A program made the translations under genes and the position numbers. From Cylindrobasidium torrendii FP15055 ss-10 (lineage: Eukaryota; Basidiomycota; Agaricomycetes; Agaricales; Physalacriaceae), in NCBI GenBank assembly GCA_000934385.1, contig KN880717.1, positions 1-27,902 on the forward strand: DNA of 27,902 bases, in the 5' to 3' direction. Under the pieces are notes generated by a model. It had not been told where the DNA came from, searched no databases, and was given only the letters and a program-made list of their open reading frames with translations. Shown here piece by piece: positions 1 through 11,723 of this stretch; positions within the stretch are counted from its first letter, which is position 1; each line of letters starts with the position of its first letter.

Positions 1-2552
1 GCAAACTCTTTCAGAGCTGCTTCTTGTTCAGAAAAAGTGCAGTTATCCAGGGTAGAACGGGCTATTGTGGCAGCATAGATGAACAGATTGCCAGCCTGAG
101 CAGCCACGGTCTTGAGGAGTTCCTTGGGCACATTGGGTGCTTTGGTCCGCAGGAAGCGGAAGATATCCGATGTTCTCGGTGCCCGCAATGTCCTGAAGAC
201 AGATGACAGCTTCGGGTCCAAGTGACTGGCAAAGCTGCGCAATCTTGGGGTCCTCCCGACTAGACACCAAAAATTTGATGCCCTTCAAGCCATGCTTGGC
301 GACCCCGGTCATGAGACGGTCCAGAAAAACTGCTCCTCCATCTCCATCTAGCTCATCCAAGGCATCCACAACAACCAGAAGCGGCACATGCCGGTCAACC
401 TGTGCTCCCTCCCGCCAAGGCGCAAACAGGATATCCGCCATCTGCTTGTCCGGATGAGACATAACACGGTCGCTCCGAGCCGTCCGCAGCGCCAGGAAGA
501 ACCAACGCGACTCTCGGGCAAGCATCGTGACCAACGTTGGGACGACATTCTTGAGATTCTTGCATGACTCGGACTGGCGCGAACAGAAGAACGACGCGGC
601 CAGTGGACTCGGGTCGTCACCGTCCAAGCCGGTACAGATGGTCCGCATGATTGTTGACTTTCCCATACCCGCGGGTCCAGTCAGCCAGAAGATGGGCGGA
701 CATTCGGGTCGCAAGTCATAGACCCAGTCGCGAATTTGGGCAATAGCCGATGTGCGTGTTTCGGGGGTGCAGTCGGTGTGTGCGCTGTTCTGGAAGGACG
801 CTTCGTCGATGCATGGCCACTGTACAGTCCGTAGAAGCTCCTGCGCCGATTGAGCGAGTCGGTTTGTATCAAAGGAAGGCTGAACGTACCGCTAGAGCAT
901 ATTTGAGGTCCGTGGTCGTACGGTCGATACCAAGAAGGATCATATACTAGACAATACTGAGTACGATGTCCGAGTGAACTCGAAGTCGTGATACGTACCT
1001 GGAGTCTCTGAACCGCCGTCTTGATTGTCGACGTTGCCTCTTGGACATCCGCGGCCCTGGCATCCTTGTCGACTATTTCCCGCCAACGTTTATTGCCCTT
1101 GATTATGACCATCTTCTCGCGTTGCTCAACCAGTGTCCTAAACCAATCGTAAGAACGCGGTGGGTCGGTAATATTCGTGACCTACTTGAGGAGCACCTCG
1201 ACAGCGTTGATCGCACCCTGAGAGTGGTTGTGCTTGTGTTCGAGGGCGTCGTCGATGTCTTGCATGACACGAATGATCTCTAGCATTGCCTCTTCGAGCT
1301 GGGTGTTGGTCTCCCCAATCTCCTGCGCACATTCATCAGTTTCCGAAGCTACGATGAGCAGGCAGCGCAAAGCTACCTCAGCAAATGTGATGAAGAAACC
1401 TATGCCGGCGAATATGGCTTCCGGGAAATGACCCTTGCTCGCGGCTTCACCAAGCTGGGCTGTATACTTGAGGCCCGACCATGCCCTCGCCCGGCATTTG
1501 TCCCAGAAATCCTTTCGTGGAGACACTTAGGGGAAGGAAAAACGGTGAGAACATCTCGCCAAAGCCACTCATCCAACGTACCTTTGGTCATGTCCTGCTC
1601 CGCGGGCGGTGGAGGAGGGAGTGACTTCTCGCGATCGGGCAGTACGCGCACATTATCCGAGACTGCGCCAGCGACAGGCGCGTTGGTGACTACAAATGTT
1701 TAGTATATGTATAGGCCGCCTGCGGATGTACAACTTACCTTCGGCGCCAAAGCTCTCAGCAGCGCCCACGGTAAGCGACACTCCTCCTTCGCCACCAGAC
1801 TCGCGCTCACTATCCCTTGCCTGATGCTCGAAGGCAGAAGCCTGCGTGCCACCCTGCCGGCCTGGTCCATCCACACTGTGCATAGCTTCAGCGACGGATG
1901 GCACTACGCCACCCCCAGTGGCGATGTCTACTTCTGAGCGTTAGCTTATGAAATGGATACAGATTATGCACGACATGCCCTTGGCGCCCACGCTCCCAGC
2001 AAATATGCCTCCAATGAGCGGTGCTCTTCCATGAGCATCGCCTTGCTCGCCCCCAATGCTCACTGCGCAACGTATCAGCGTCAGGAGAGGCAGCAGACGC
2101 ATGAGCGGTGTACTCACTCCTAGTTTCGTTATGCTCAAGCGTAGACCCCATTTCAGCTTGAGTCGACGCATTATCCTTCGGCGCGGCTGCATCGACCTTG
2201 TTGACTTCTAGAGTTCAGCATCTGCAAACAACTTGGCCGGTGTCACATACCTTCAGCGCTTGATTTCCCAAATAGCGCGCCTGCGACAATCAGTGCGCTG
2301 GCGGTGGCAGCGCTGAGCCCCCCACGCATGACTGAATACTCTTCATCAGTGAAATGGCAAAGGATACAACGATGAGGAGGGCGCACTGTGAGGAGCCATG
2401 TCGATGTTCGCGACGCCGCCACTACCGGCGCCTGCAGGCACCTTGTGCATCTCCGTTCCTCCTCTCTCATTCTGCGGCACAATTCCCGCGTTCCCCGGCT
2501 CCTGGTCTTTCTTCTCGCGTCGGCCCTGCCTGTATTTCTTGAATGATTTCAT
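1..2552 (-). CDS. NACHT-domain NLR (STAND NTPase), 3' end beyond window, apparent frameshift
   Basis: This is the 5' part of a fungal NOD-like receptor gene. Exons read on the minus strand are 2552-2387, 2331-2251, 2207-2118, 2062-1979, 1933-1739, 1689-1582, 1525-1186, 1137-999 and 891 to the edge; the first eight sum to exactly 401 codons. The N-terminus (residues 1 to about 240) is Gly/Ala/Ser-rich with three similar exon ends. A helical segment follows (from 1525), then NACHT. The Walker A motif GPAGMGKST lies at nt 678-652 (about residue 473), and the Walker B motif LLVVVDALDEL about 100 residues later, followed by the sensor-like KFLVSSRED. Beyond NACHT, winged-helix-like sequence (LFIYAATIARS) sits in another frame: near nt 168 one extra base, or two missing, breaks the reading frame with no usable splice site. 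It is therefore a pseudogene, a sequencing error or an allele. Fungal NLRs are implicated in non-self recognition and cell death; no ligand can be inferred. The sensor repeats lie outside the window. Confidence 0.8.
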
Positions 2553-5158
2553 GATACTGTAATTTCAGGTCTGAGTCTGAGTGTAGAGCGTTTCTGTTGG
2601 AATCGATGATGACGGTCAGAAAGCAATGTTCACGCAGCGTGTGAAAGTGTGAACGTGTAATCGCACGGCGCTTGTTGGGCTGCCCCGTGTGCATACCATC
2701 TGCCATTTTCAGAATCACAGCCCTCGGGGCAATAGCCACCGCGCCGTGTGAATTCGCAGCATCCATACATGAACTTCATAGGATTCATACCATACGCCAC
2801 TGAGCACTCTATTCCTCGCATCTATTGTTCTCCTACCTACGATCCCCCTGCTCATCTCCCCCTGCATGGACTGCACACACGCCGCCATGTTGTTTCCCTA
2901 CGCCTCCAGTCAGCGAAAGCTTGAGCATTGTGCGAGAACCAAACTCACCATTGCATCATGGTTCAATGTCTTTGCCCGCTACAATGCCTTCCCCTCGCAT
3001 CTTCATCCACCTAAACGCGCGCGCCCATCCTCCCCGAGTCCCGACGTATCGGCACGCAAGCTCCTTCCTTGGCCCCTCAGCTTGAGCCCCAGCTCGCCTC
3101 TCCAGCCAGCCTCGACCGCTCGTTCGTTCACAGACGGCCGTTGCGCTTTGACAGTAAGCTTGACCTGAAAGTTCTTGGAGCGTTATTCACCACACCAACG
3201 CTGTCCGCCGTTCCTCGCGTAGGGCGGGAAGTAGCCGACAATGAGAGACATTTCCCGTCCAGTCATGAATCCGACATGTCATGAAAGCTGCGACTTGGGA
3301 CTGGACGAAGCAATACCCTACGACGCGGTCAGCAATTCAAGTTCAAATGAGACAGATAAGAAAGGCTGACTGGAGACCCTCACAGGTATTGTATCACTCC
3401 ATGTTCAACACGCATCTCCTCGTCTACAGACACTCTCAGCTTCGGCTCCCGCTCAGCGCATATCTCGTTCTGCGACCCACTTGCTGCATGCCGTCTTGAA
3501 TTTGTGCACACGCCAATTTGGAGCTTGGCGACGACTTCGGACTGGAGAGGGCGTTGGCGGTTGTAGCAGACCCTGTAATCGCACTGGTGCATGCGCACTT
3601 CATCGACGTTCTCGCGAGCAGCCACCTTGATGACTCGAGGACCATGTTGAGGACCCTCAGGGAAGGCGCAGACTTTTCAATGTTCGGGAGACGTGTAGCG
3701 ATGCCAGGGGATCCAACTACCCATCCAACTACCGGGAAGTCTGGCTGGAATGTGTTACTGAGGTCGAAGTAATTGTGTACTAAAACACACCTTTACGCGC
3801 TACCAACCCAATCTTCACTCATAAACTCCGCGCGGTAGTAAACGCGCTTCAGCTCAGCGTAATCATGCCCACGCCTAAGCTTGGGGGCCGGTGCGTCTTC
3901 ATTTTCGATTGCCCATTTGTCTTTGGATCGATTTGTGTCGCAGAGGCAGGGCTGGAAGACGCGAAGAAGTATGCAGAGGTTGCGCGCGGCGAGCCGAGTC
4001 TACGCGGAGTCTGCTCGACGGTATCGCAGCGGTTGGAATGTGTCCGTTTCTGAACTGGGTTGGGCGTTCGTGTCTGAGTCCGAGTTGTATCTAGAGCTGA
4101 TGAGGCGTCAGCATCCTATCACGCGGCGGAGCAAGTGTATGTAGGGGTGGAGGCATTGGCAATGGATCCAAAAGATTTCGGTAAGTGGACGAGATGCGCC
4201 GCCGCCAGCATAGTCTGCTCCCTGTCCACCGGAGACGTGTTTTCAGGCCAATAAGGAGCACCAACGTGAAGGAGGAAGGGTAAAGTAGAACATACCTATA
4301 CGCCCCCTGCATAGCCCATAGATGTTCGTCTCCAAGGGTAGACGTACGCCGTGGTATGGATGATGCCATTGTATCCCGTATGCCGCGATATCCGATGTTG
4401 TAATGACGGTGCACGCGTCCGTCGAAGCCATCGTGGGCGAGGAGTAATGGTGGGGGTTACGGCCCAGGCAACTGTGCTCGGTGTGGTTTTGATGTTATGA
4501 CCGCTCTTCAATGAACCAGAGAGTCGTCCTTATCGAATGTATTTGACCTCTGCAAGGGAGGGCATCCGATCCACTCTTCCCATGCCGTGGCTACCCCGCT
4601 CGTCTTGTCATGCTGCCATAGAGCGCGAGGAACATGTCACCGCAGAGTAGAGTCGATGTTCATGGGAACGTCCTGCGCACGAAAACTTTCAGCTTTCAGC
4701 CGCAGAAGCGCGGGTTGGTGGTACGGTACCAGTATGAGTCCCTGTCTGCTTGCATGGGCGCCTGGTCTGCAAGACCAGCAATCGATGCATGATGGATGTT
4801 GGCGGTGCGGGAATCGAGGCGTGTTTGGCGATTACGAAATCATTGATTCGAAGTTGATCCGCCGGCATCGGGGCGGGAGGATTGGCGTGACCAGGCTAAC
4901 ATAAACCTCGCATAAACCTAGGACAAACGATGAAATATTCAAGAACAACTGTGCATAGATTCCCAATGTCTTGAATCTTGGGCAAGGAATCTCGAAACAT
5001 AGATACCCAGCTTAAGTACCGTGAGGATTGACTTGACTCTGTCACCAGAGGGCAGACGCCGTGCTATGGAAGACCAAGTACAATGACTTTAGTGGCAACA
5101 CAAGGGTAGCTTGGATAAACCATCGAAAATATCATGTACGTGACTATGTATCCCTACA
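2553..5158. other. intergenic stretch, no supported gene
   Basis: These 2.6 kb separate the NLR start from the 3' end of MYND gene 1. Only short overlapping open frames are present, none with a recognisable domain. The most protein-like are a plus-strand frame open from about 3015 to 3284 (Pro/Ser-rich) and a minus-strand frame at 3380-3625. Neither joins to a neighbour by convincing splice sites. I see no tRNA, no terminal inverted repeats and no transposase remnant. Confidence 0.4.
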
Positions 5159-7152
5159 CTACACGCCGAGAGCCTTGTGATTCGATAGCAGACTCATCCA
5201 TGTCCCGAACATGATTATCACAATCGGGCTCTCGGACACCTTCATCTCTCCCAACATACTGGCTACAACTTCCATTGTGATCTTGAGTTGTATGATGTTC
5301 GTTGACCTCTCGCACACACTCCTGCAAACTTCCACTTTCACATCTGGCGTGCTCGTTTTTAAGTCAATGACTATGACTGGCGCGTGGTATATAGTTGACG
5401 GGTTGTCGACGACAGATTTAACTGTATCGTCGATGACCATGCCATTCCGTATGGCATCCCGCAACGCCCTTGTGCAGATGCCGAGGACTACAGCCATGTC
5501 CCGGATATCGAAGGGGAAGAGGTCGGCTCCATCTACAAAGAACTTCAGCTATGACTTATGTACATAGCGGTGGCAGACGAACAGAGCAGTGCTGCGAGCA
5601 GAGTCGGATAGCATCTCGTTTCATGGGCCTCGCGGTGTTCTCTCTGACACTTCCTGGAGCAATATCCTGCAACTTTGCACCGCGAACATCTGCCGACTAT
5701 TTGCGTCTTTGGGCAAGCCTGGATGAGGGACAACACTTAGTACACTTTAAACGGTACGTCCTCGCGCATGCTCACCGGGTTGTGACATTTCACAGGATAT
5801 TGCACTTCGCCTCGTCTTACGGCCTCAACTCGTGCGCGCAGGTGCGCGTATTGGGTAAAAACCGAACCGCGATGGTCTCCGTCAATGGTCACAATGCCGC
5901 GAGCAACGAGGCCATCAATGTGTCGGACTGTTGCATCCATAGAGGCGAACAAGCTAGGGAATGCAGCGTACGTCCACATACGGCTCAAAGTATCAGTACA
6001 TAGCATACCTAGCCAGGCAGTCCTGTCCTCCGGCACAGGATAAGGCTCGTCCGTGCGCGGATCCACAAACGTCTCAATCCCTGGTACGCGAAGTATGGTG
6101 GCGACAAGATGCGCATTCAGCGCCTCGCGCATGTGCTCCGGGCGGAACGTGAATTGGATGATAGTCTTGAAAAGAGTCAGAAGGATAGATTTGGCGTTTT
6201 CCTGGTCCTCGATCTCCCCACGGACGACTTTTCGGGCGGCAAGACATAAGGAGGGCACAAGCCCTCGGCAGAGGAGTGCACGGCGCATGCTGGGAAGTGC
6301 GATGATGCTATTTATGCTGCCAAAGACCGAATCACTGTTTGGTGGGAGAGGCAGCGATGTGTTGCCGGTCAGCCTTCCCACGGCAGAGTTGAGCGCGCGC
6401 ATTACAGCGTGGGCTACCCTGCTCTCCCACGTCGTTAAAACATACCAGATCGACTTCGCCGGCGGAGGAGCATCTGGTTGATGGAACGATTGCTGTTCGC
6501 ACATAGTTGAATATAGCAGTTCAAATACATCACCGCATTCCTTGCCGACTGGGGAGTCTTTCTCGATGTCACATGTCGACAACAAGAGAGCTACGACTGC
6601 GCGTGCAGCATCAGAGGAGTCTGAGTAGACAGCGTCGTGCCCGTGAGGGCTGATGGTACCTATTCCAAACAGAAGTAATGCAAATGAGTCATTGGTCTCA
6701 AGATCCAAGGAATTCGATCCTGTCGACGCGTCGGGGGTGGAGAGGAGGCAAATCCAGTCGACGATTGATTTTGAAAGCCTCGGTGAAGGACAGACCCTGT
6801 CGCTCTTTATCCCAAAGGCCAGCAGTGTACCGTAGTATACAAGCAGACAGTAACGCCCGACGCGCACGAGGGGGGAATTCCAGAACTCGTCCCCGAGTGG
6901 TAGCTTTTGCGCCGCGGATTGAAGGCGGGCAGGAGACAGTGCTTTCTCGAGCACAGCGTGGGCTTCCTTGCGGAAAAGCACAACCCATTTGGCACATCTA
7001 TGTGTGGATCTTTCATCCAAGAGAGTAGACAAATCTGAGGGATTTTCGTTTATGGCACCCTCCTACACGAAGCCTAGATGTTAGCGCTCATCCATGTTTG
7101 TACAAAGTGGACTCACAAACAGTGAAAGGAACATTCTGTTCTCGCTCTGCAT
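5159..7152 (-). CDS. MYND-type zinc-finger protein 1 (610 aa)
   Basis: The exons are 7152-7117, 7062-5776, 5718-5583 and 5532-5159, summing to 611 codons including the stop. The first 438 residues are a helical, repeat-like region without a named domain. A MYND zinc finger follows at about residues 439-478 (nt 5784-5665): C-x4-C, then CSRC, YCSRKC, and a final H and C. The 116-residue tail has no known domain but matches the tail of the paralogue at 9728-11723. I chose the start at 7152 because it gives a 12-codon first exon like that of the paralogue; an in-frame upstream ATG at 7344 would add 64 residues. MYND fingers bind short proline-rich peptides in partner proteins, and such proteins are strongly expanded in Agaricomycetes with unknown roles. 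The third intron (5582-5533, donor GTTCGT) is the least certain. The gene lies 405 bp downstream of the DUF6593-like gene on the same strand. Confidence 0.8.
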
Positions 7153-7557
7153 GAACACCAAGTCTGCCGCGGTTGGTGCCGACATGATGGATGTGATTGT
7201 AGAGAAGAGCTTCTGTCGTTCATGTGAAATGGTGGAACCCAAAGCGGGATTCGGGCCGGGTTTTGCGATCACCGTCCTCATGAATGCAAAAATCATGTCC
7301 GCTGCTGCTAGCAAAATAGCATCATGTATGAAAAGGAAATCCACAACTTTCTTGCCTGTGTTATTGTGTTCGTTGATCGCCCGCGGTTTGCATCAAGCCA
7401 CCTCGAGTGGGTAGTTAAATGGACACATTACACGAGAACATACGGACAGTTATAAGAGATATTAAGGACAGTGTATAGACAGCTACTCAGTAGCGTCAAG
7501 TCGAATCGACGAAAAGACCAGAGAAAATCTTCCAAACCAAAACTGTGCACTATAGGC
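7153..7557. other. intergenic, probable upstream region of MYND gene 1
   Basis: These 405 bp lie between two minus-strand genes: the stop of the DUF6593-like gene and the chosen start of MYND gene 1. Part of it (to 7344) is open in frame with MYND gene 1 and could be an N-terminal extension if the upstream ATG is used. I see no TATA box I would defend. Confidence 0.3.
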
Positions 7558-8471
7558 TTATGCGCTAATAGCATCAAGAACGACCAGAGTCGCGATGATA
7601 AAGGATTGTATGGCTAGGCCGCGCTCTGCGACATACACTGGGTACGCCTCCTCCTGCAAGATGGTCAGCATTTGGAAGGATGGATAAAACGCCATGTATG
7701 CCTAACGAAGACGGTGCAAACGTACATTCATGTTTCCATCACGGCTGTTCAGGCGCGCGGTGGTTGCGAGAGGATGGGGGGAGTCCTTCGTGTAGAGCTC
7801 GCGGAACGTTGCCTCAGGGAACGCAGGGTCATTCCCAACCCAGATGACTTTCCACTTATAGCTGATGCCGTCTGGGCCAGTGAACGAGCGGGATGTTGAC
7901 CTATAGTAGGTCAGCTCGGTCATTCACAAAGGTAGATAGGAACGTAGAACGTGAGAATGGAAAGGGAACACGCACATATGATTCGTCTTCTTCAACATGT
8001 CCTTGACCGCGCCAGTTTTCCCTCCCATGGTCAGCTTTGCGCTCTTTTCTGCGCCCTTTCCCGAGCCTAGCTGGAGTGTCGCGATCTCATTGCCGCCCTC
8101 ATTGTACCCTCCGCTGGTGACTTTGATGATGCCGCCTGTTTCAAGGGTGGAAAACGCCACAGAGCGGTCCCGCGAGTCTGGGTCCTTGTTGATAAACTGG
8201 ACCTGAGAACAGTCAGCACCACTCTTTTTCTTGCTTTTGACCGCTTCAGTCTCCAGAGGTGTACTGGTAGATGTTCGCCTGGGGAAAACGTAGTGGATAA
8301 ACGCACCGTTCTCGAGGTTCCTCCGCTGATTGGTAACGCCGCCTTCCTCCAGAACCGCTTCACGTAGTGGTCAGGAATCATCGACGCCGTCTGCGAGTCG
8401 TCCATGTCGTACTCGCTCCCGTCGCCAAACTCGCGCGAGCGGATTACAATCTGTGCATGATTTCCTGGCAT
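7558..8471 (-). CDS. DUF6593-like small fungal protein (220 aa)
   Basis: Four exons, 8471-8307, 8202-7976, 7900-7726 and 7653-7558, sum to 221 codons including the stop. The C-terminal half has features I associate with the basidiomycete DUF6593 family: a short segment with SRSFTGPDGISYKWKV, then a strand-rich part, and a final hydrophobic helix (AIQSFIIATLVVLDAISA) ending the protein. The family function is unknown. There is no signal peptide. The first intron is 104 nt, longer than the 50-75 nt of most neighbours, and contains internal GT and AG sites that would allow alternative splicing. Upstream of the ATG the coding strand is very pyrimidine-rich (8472-8560), as in many fungal 5' UTRs. 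The family call rests on pattern memory, mainly the YKWK box and terminal helix; exon joins are frame-consistent. Confidence 0.6.
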
Positions 8472-9727
8472 CTCCAGTTAAGTTGTAGTTGCAATTTGCG
8501 GAGTGGTAGTGAGAGATAGAGTGTATGTGTGGGGGGTGGAGAGGGAAAATGAAAAGAGTGGACGCTGATGATGGTGGTAAGCAACAGAGTCTCGTACAGT
8601 CCTTCGGGCGAATATGCATCAGAAATTGGTTGCACATGGTTCAAGCTAGCATCAGGGTCGTGCAGGGTCCACGATCAAATATTCACTCGATCGCACAAAT
8701 GTCTACCGATAATCTCCCTCGGCTTTCCGTCGAAGGGTGGTAAGTAAGTCTGGCGCATGAGAAACAACTGAAGGCGGTCGTTTACGAACGTTCGTGATGA
8801 AGGCGCGCGGCGGTACCGAAATTTCTGGAAAGCGGAACAAGCAGACTAACTTCTAAGGCTTGAGCAGTGCCGCGGAAACGGCGGCCGAAGCTGCGGCTGT
8901 ATTAAACTGTACTAAGGTCCCTTGTGCTTTATAACCGTGAATATTTCAAGTTGCATTCCAAGGCCTCGAACATTAAGTATAGATCATATGGTAGTAGAGG
9001 AATCTATCTCACCATGCCAGCAGCTTCTTTGCTTAACTCAGTTCATTCAAAAAACCATACAAGGACGACCCGGGCCGCAATGCCGCTCGTCTACAGAACC
9101 AATCCATGTAGCGAAGAGCATGAACAAAAGAGAAGTCACGAGGAAGAAGATACAAAGAGATCGATTATGAAAGCAGAGGGCAATATTCGAAAACGCAAAC
9201 GACGTGCCATGAAATATCGTGATGGTATGGGCTACGCGCTATAGTATTAACGGTCTGAGAAAGAACAATGATACTAAGAGGTTTGAGATTACGAGTAATA
9301 CAATATCAACAGACGTAACCCGTTTTCTTGCTTGTTTTTATTAGCAAAGGCCATTTTATTAATAAGGACCCCCGCCGTTTCATTCTAGTGGGGGTATTCC
9401 GATCGCATTCGATTCGTGATATCTGCCGCAAGGAACATCCCCAAATAGCAGCAGTCAGTTAGCATTTCCCGAGCGGGGAATTGGCTTGCATGTTTGCGTC
9501 ATATGATGCTTGTGTGCGGATTGTTGAAGAGAATGGTCCTCTCAACAAGGGCTCGATTGACAGGTTTCTCCGGGACAAATAGTCGGGGGCCATGGTGAGG
9601 CCATGGTGGGATCATTGTTTCATTTCTGTTTCCTTTATATATCGGTATCTTCTTACACCAGCATCGTTACCCAAGGCCCCCGTCCTCCATCACGTTTCCC
9701 GTCACTTTCCAACTTCCGCAAAGCCAA
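8472..9727. other. divergent intergenic region between DUF6593-like gene and MYND gene 2
   Basis: These 1.26 kb hold the promoters of two divergently transcribed genes. The right part (about 8880-9400) is more AT-rich than the surroundings. An open frame of 106 codons at 8924-9244 (plus) is rich in Lys/Arg, has no recognisable domain and lacks coding character. I see no tRNA or transposon end. Confidence 0.4.
9636..9642 (+). promoter_or_regulatory. TATA-like box of MYND gene 2
   Basis: TATATAT lies 86-92 bp upstream of the start codon at 9728. A pyrimidine-rich stretch between them is consistent with a fungal transcription start region. The assignment is by position only. Confidence 0.4.
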
Positions 9728-11723
9728 ATGCCCCAAAGCACCGAGGCTCTTTCTCAGCTCTTTGTGAGTCTGCCACGGAATCGTATGAATGTTATCGCTG
9801 ATTTGTGTCTGTAGGATGGAGTCATGAGGAACGATCCTGTCTTCATGTCCAAGTTAGAAGACTTATTGAACCAAGACCCCCTGGACGACTTTTTTACCGA
9901 CGACAGGTTCTACAAGGAGCAATACTCGTTCGTTGTAAAAACACTCGAAGCCTATCTAGCCGAAGCCCTGGTTTTGCCGTGGCAGGACGGTTTCGACGTA
10001 TGGTGGAACTCCCCCATCATTCGAGTCGGCCATTTCTGCCTATGGACATGCCGAACGTTTGCACCAAGGTTGCGCTTGACTGGCCCCTCCCATTGTGATT
10101 GTATAGAAGACGGGCCAGATATCCTGGCGCCCGTCTTCATCAGATGGGTGTCCCTCTTGGTAGAGCCTATTGCTCGGATCGGCGACGGAGAGCAATATGG
10201 CCCTCGCACCATTGAGACGTTCATATACATTTTGGGAACTTGGACAGACAAGCTGAAGGACAGCCCCGTAGCTCTCATCAACAGGGCGTTCCCCCGCCTT
10301 GCGCGCACAATCGTGAGTCTTGCCATCGCATTTTCAACAGTTGCGATCGAAAGTCACGTCGACGACTCCGTTCATGTTGAAATATACTCCACTGGGATTT
10401 ACAGGCTGCTCTGCCTTTGCTCTGAGAAGTATCCTCTCGCATTATCAGAACGCCCCCAATGCCTCGCAGATGCCACTATCTGTACGATGAATTGGATTGT
10501 CGGCATATCTGTCGGGAAGGATTCTCAACTTATCCGACCCTGCTTTCCTTGTTTCGCAACATTCCTTCGTGGCGCCCTCGATTGCCGGGATTTATACCTC
10601 GCCCTTGTCAAAAGAGGTATCGTCACTTTACTATCACGCACTCTTCGGAAACTCGTTCGTGTAGAGGTCGACACCTACTGGTCGATGGGCCCCAACCTCC
10701 TGGCAGTGTTATCCATGTTGCAACAATTGACCTTTGTTCCTGCTCTGATGCGCGAGGCTCTGGAGGCCCATCTTGCCTTGTCTACACTCCGGATCCCCAA
10801 GATTCTGAGGCTCATGTCGGTGCCATCGTGCTACAGGAGTGCCCATTGGGAACATATCAACTCACAATGCGCGGACTCGGCGGCGCGGATCAGACTGAAA
10901 ATTGTAGCCTTCACAGTGTTCCCGACTTTCAGACCACCACTGAAAGCATCAGTGAAGTTAACGGACATAGCTATCGCGCGCGGTGAGGTCACTTCCCGCG
11001 GGGAGCTAGGCGCCATTCTTGAAGATACCGAGGCCGTCTTGCGTTTCATTCTTGAGCATCAAGAGGCCAGAGATGGTCTTAGTATTTGTTCCAACAATGG
11101 TTGTAGCTCCACAAACATTCGCGGCCAGTGTTCTTCCTGCAACTCCGCAGAATACTGCTCCAAAGCGTGTCAACGCGAGCACTGGAAGTCTGAGCATAAA
11201 GAATCCTGTACCGCGTATAAGGCGGCAAGTGGTAAGAATTTTTCTCCCTTACGCTGTACACAACAGGTGCTGACATCGTCTAGGGCTTACAGAGTTTCGC
11301 CCACTCTGCAACCGTGACACTCGGGCCCTCGTCGAGTTAGCTAGGATATTGTATTCAATGAATGCAACAACCCGCACATCCGTGGAAGAAGAGTTGGAGT
11401 CTGTGGCTGAGCCTTACACAGTGGATAGCAAGCAATTCATGCTTGTGATTGACTTTTGTCCTGCAGTGGGTATCGGAGCGGACGTCAATGACCCTGAGCT
11501 CAGAGAGGCGCGTGCCCGACTCACTGTTATAGCATTTTCCTACTGGATTCAAAGATTGAACAATCTGCGTTATAATAAATCTATCAGGCTAGAGGATGTG
11601 GCAGAGTTAGCAAACCGTCAAAGGGCAGGTAGTATGTTGGTGGCATACACTTTTGGGGATTGGGTGTACCACATGTCGGGGATAGACGCTGTTCGAGGAC
11701 ACAATACAAACAATATGGCTTAG
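9728..11723 (+). CDS. MYND-type zinc-finger protein 2 (630 aa), paralogue of the gene at 5159-7152
   Basis: The exons are 9728-9763, 9815-11231 and 11284-11723, giving 631 codons with the stop. The first exon is only 12 codons and joins in phase 0, exactly as in the paralogue. The N-terminal 437 residues share blocks with it, such as WWNSPIIRVGHFCLW here against FWNSPLVRVGRYCLL there. The MYND finger lies at about 438-478: C-x4-C, CSSC, EYCSKACQREHW, H and C. The C-terminal tail (about 150 residues) also aligns, for example the TFGDW block with FGTW in the other copy. The role is probably protein-protein interaction in nucleus or cytoplasm, but this is inferred from the finger alone. The arrangement (two paralogues in opposite orientation with the DUF6593-like gene between) suggests an old inverted duplication followed by strong divergence. 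Confidence 0.85.

Noticed and set aside
5470..6003. Plus-strand open frame of 177 codons
   Set aside because: It is antisense to the MYND finger exons of gene 1, which are clearly real.
8924..9244. Plus-strand open frame of 106 codons in the AT-rich intergenic region
   Set aside because: No domain, no upstream TATA box or leader, and Lys/Arg-rich composition typical of chance frames.
10459..10986. Plus-strand open frame of 175 codons
   Set aside because: It is a shifted frame inside MYND gene 2, whose own frame is conserved with its paralogue.
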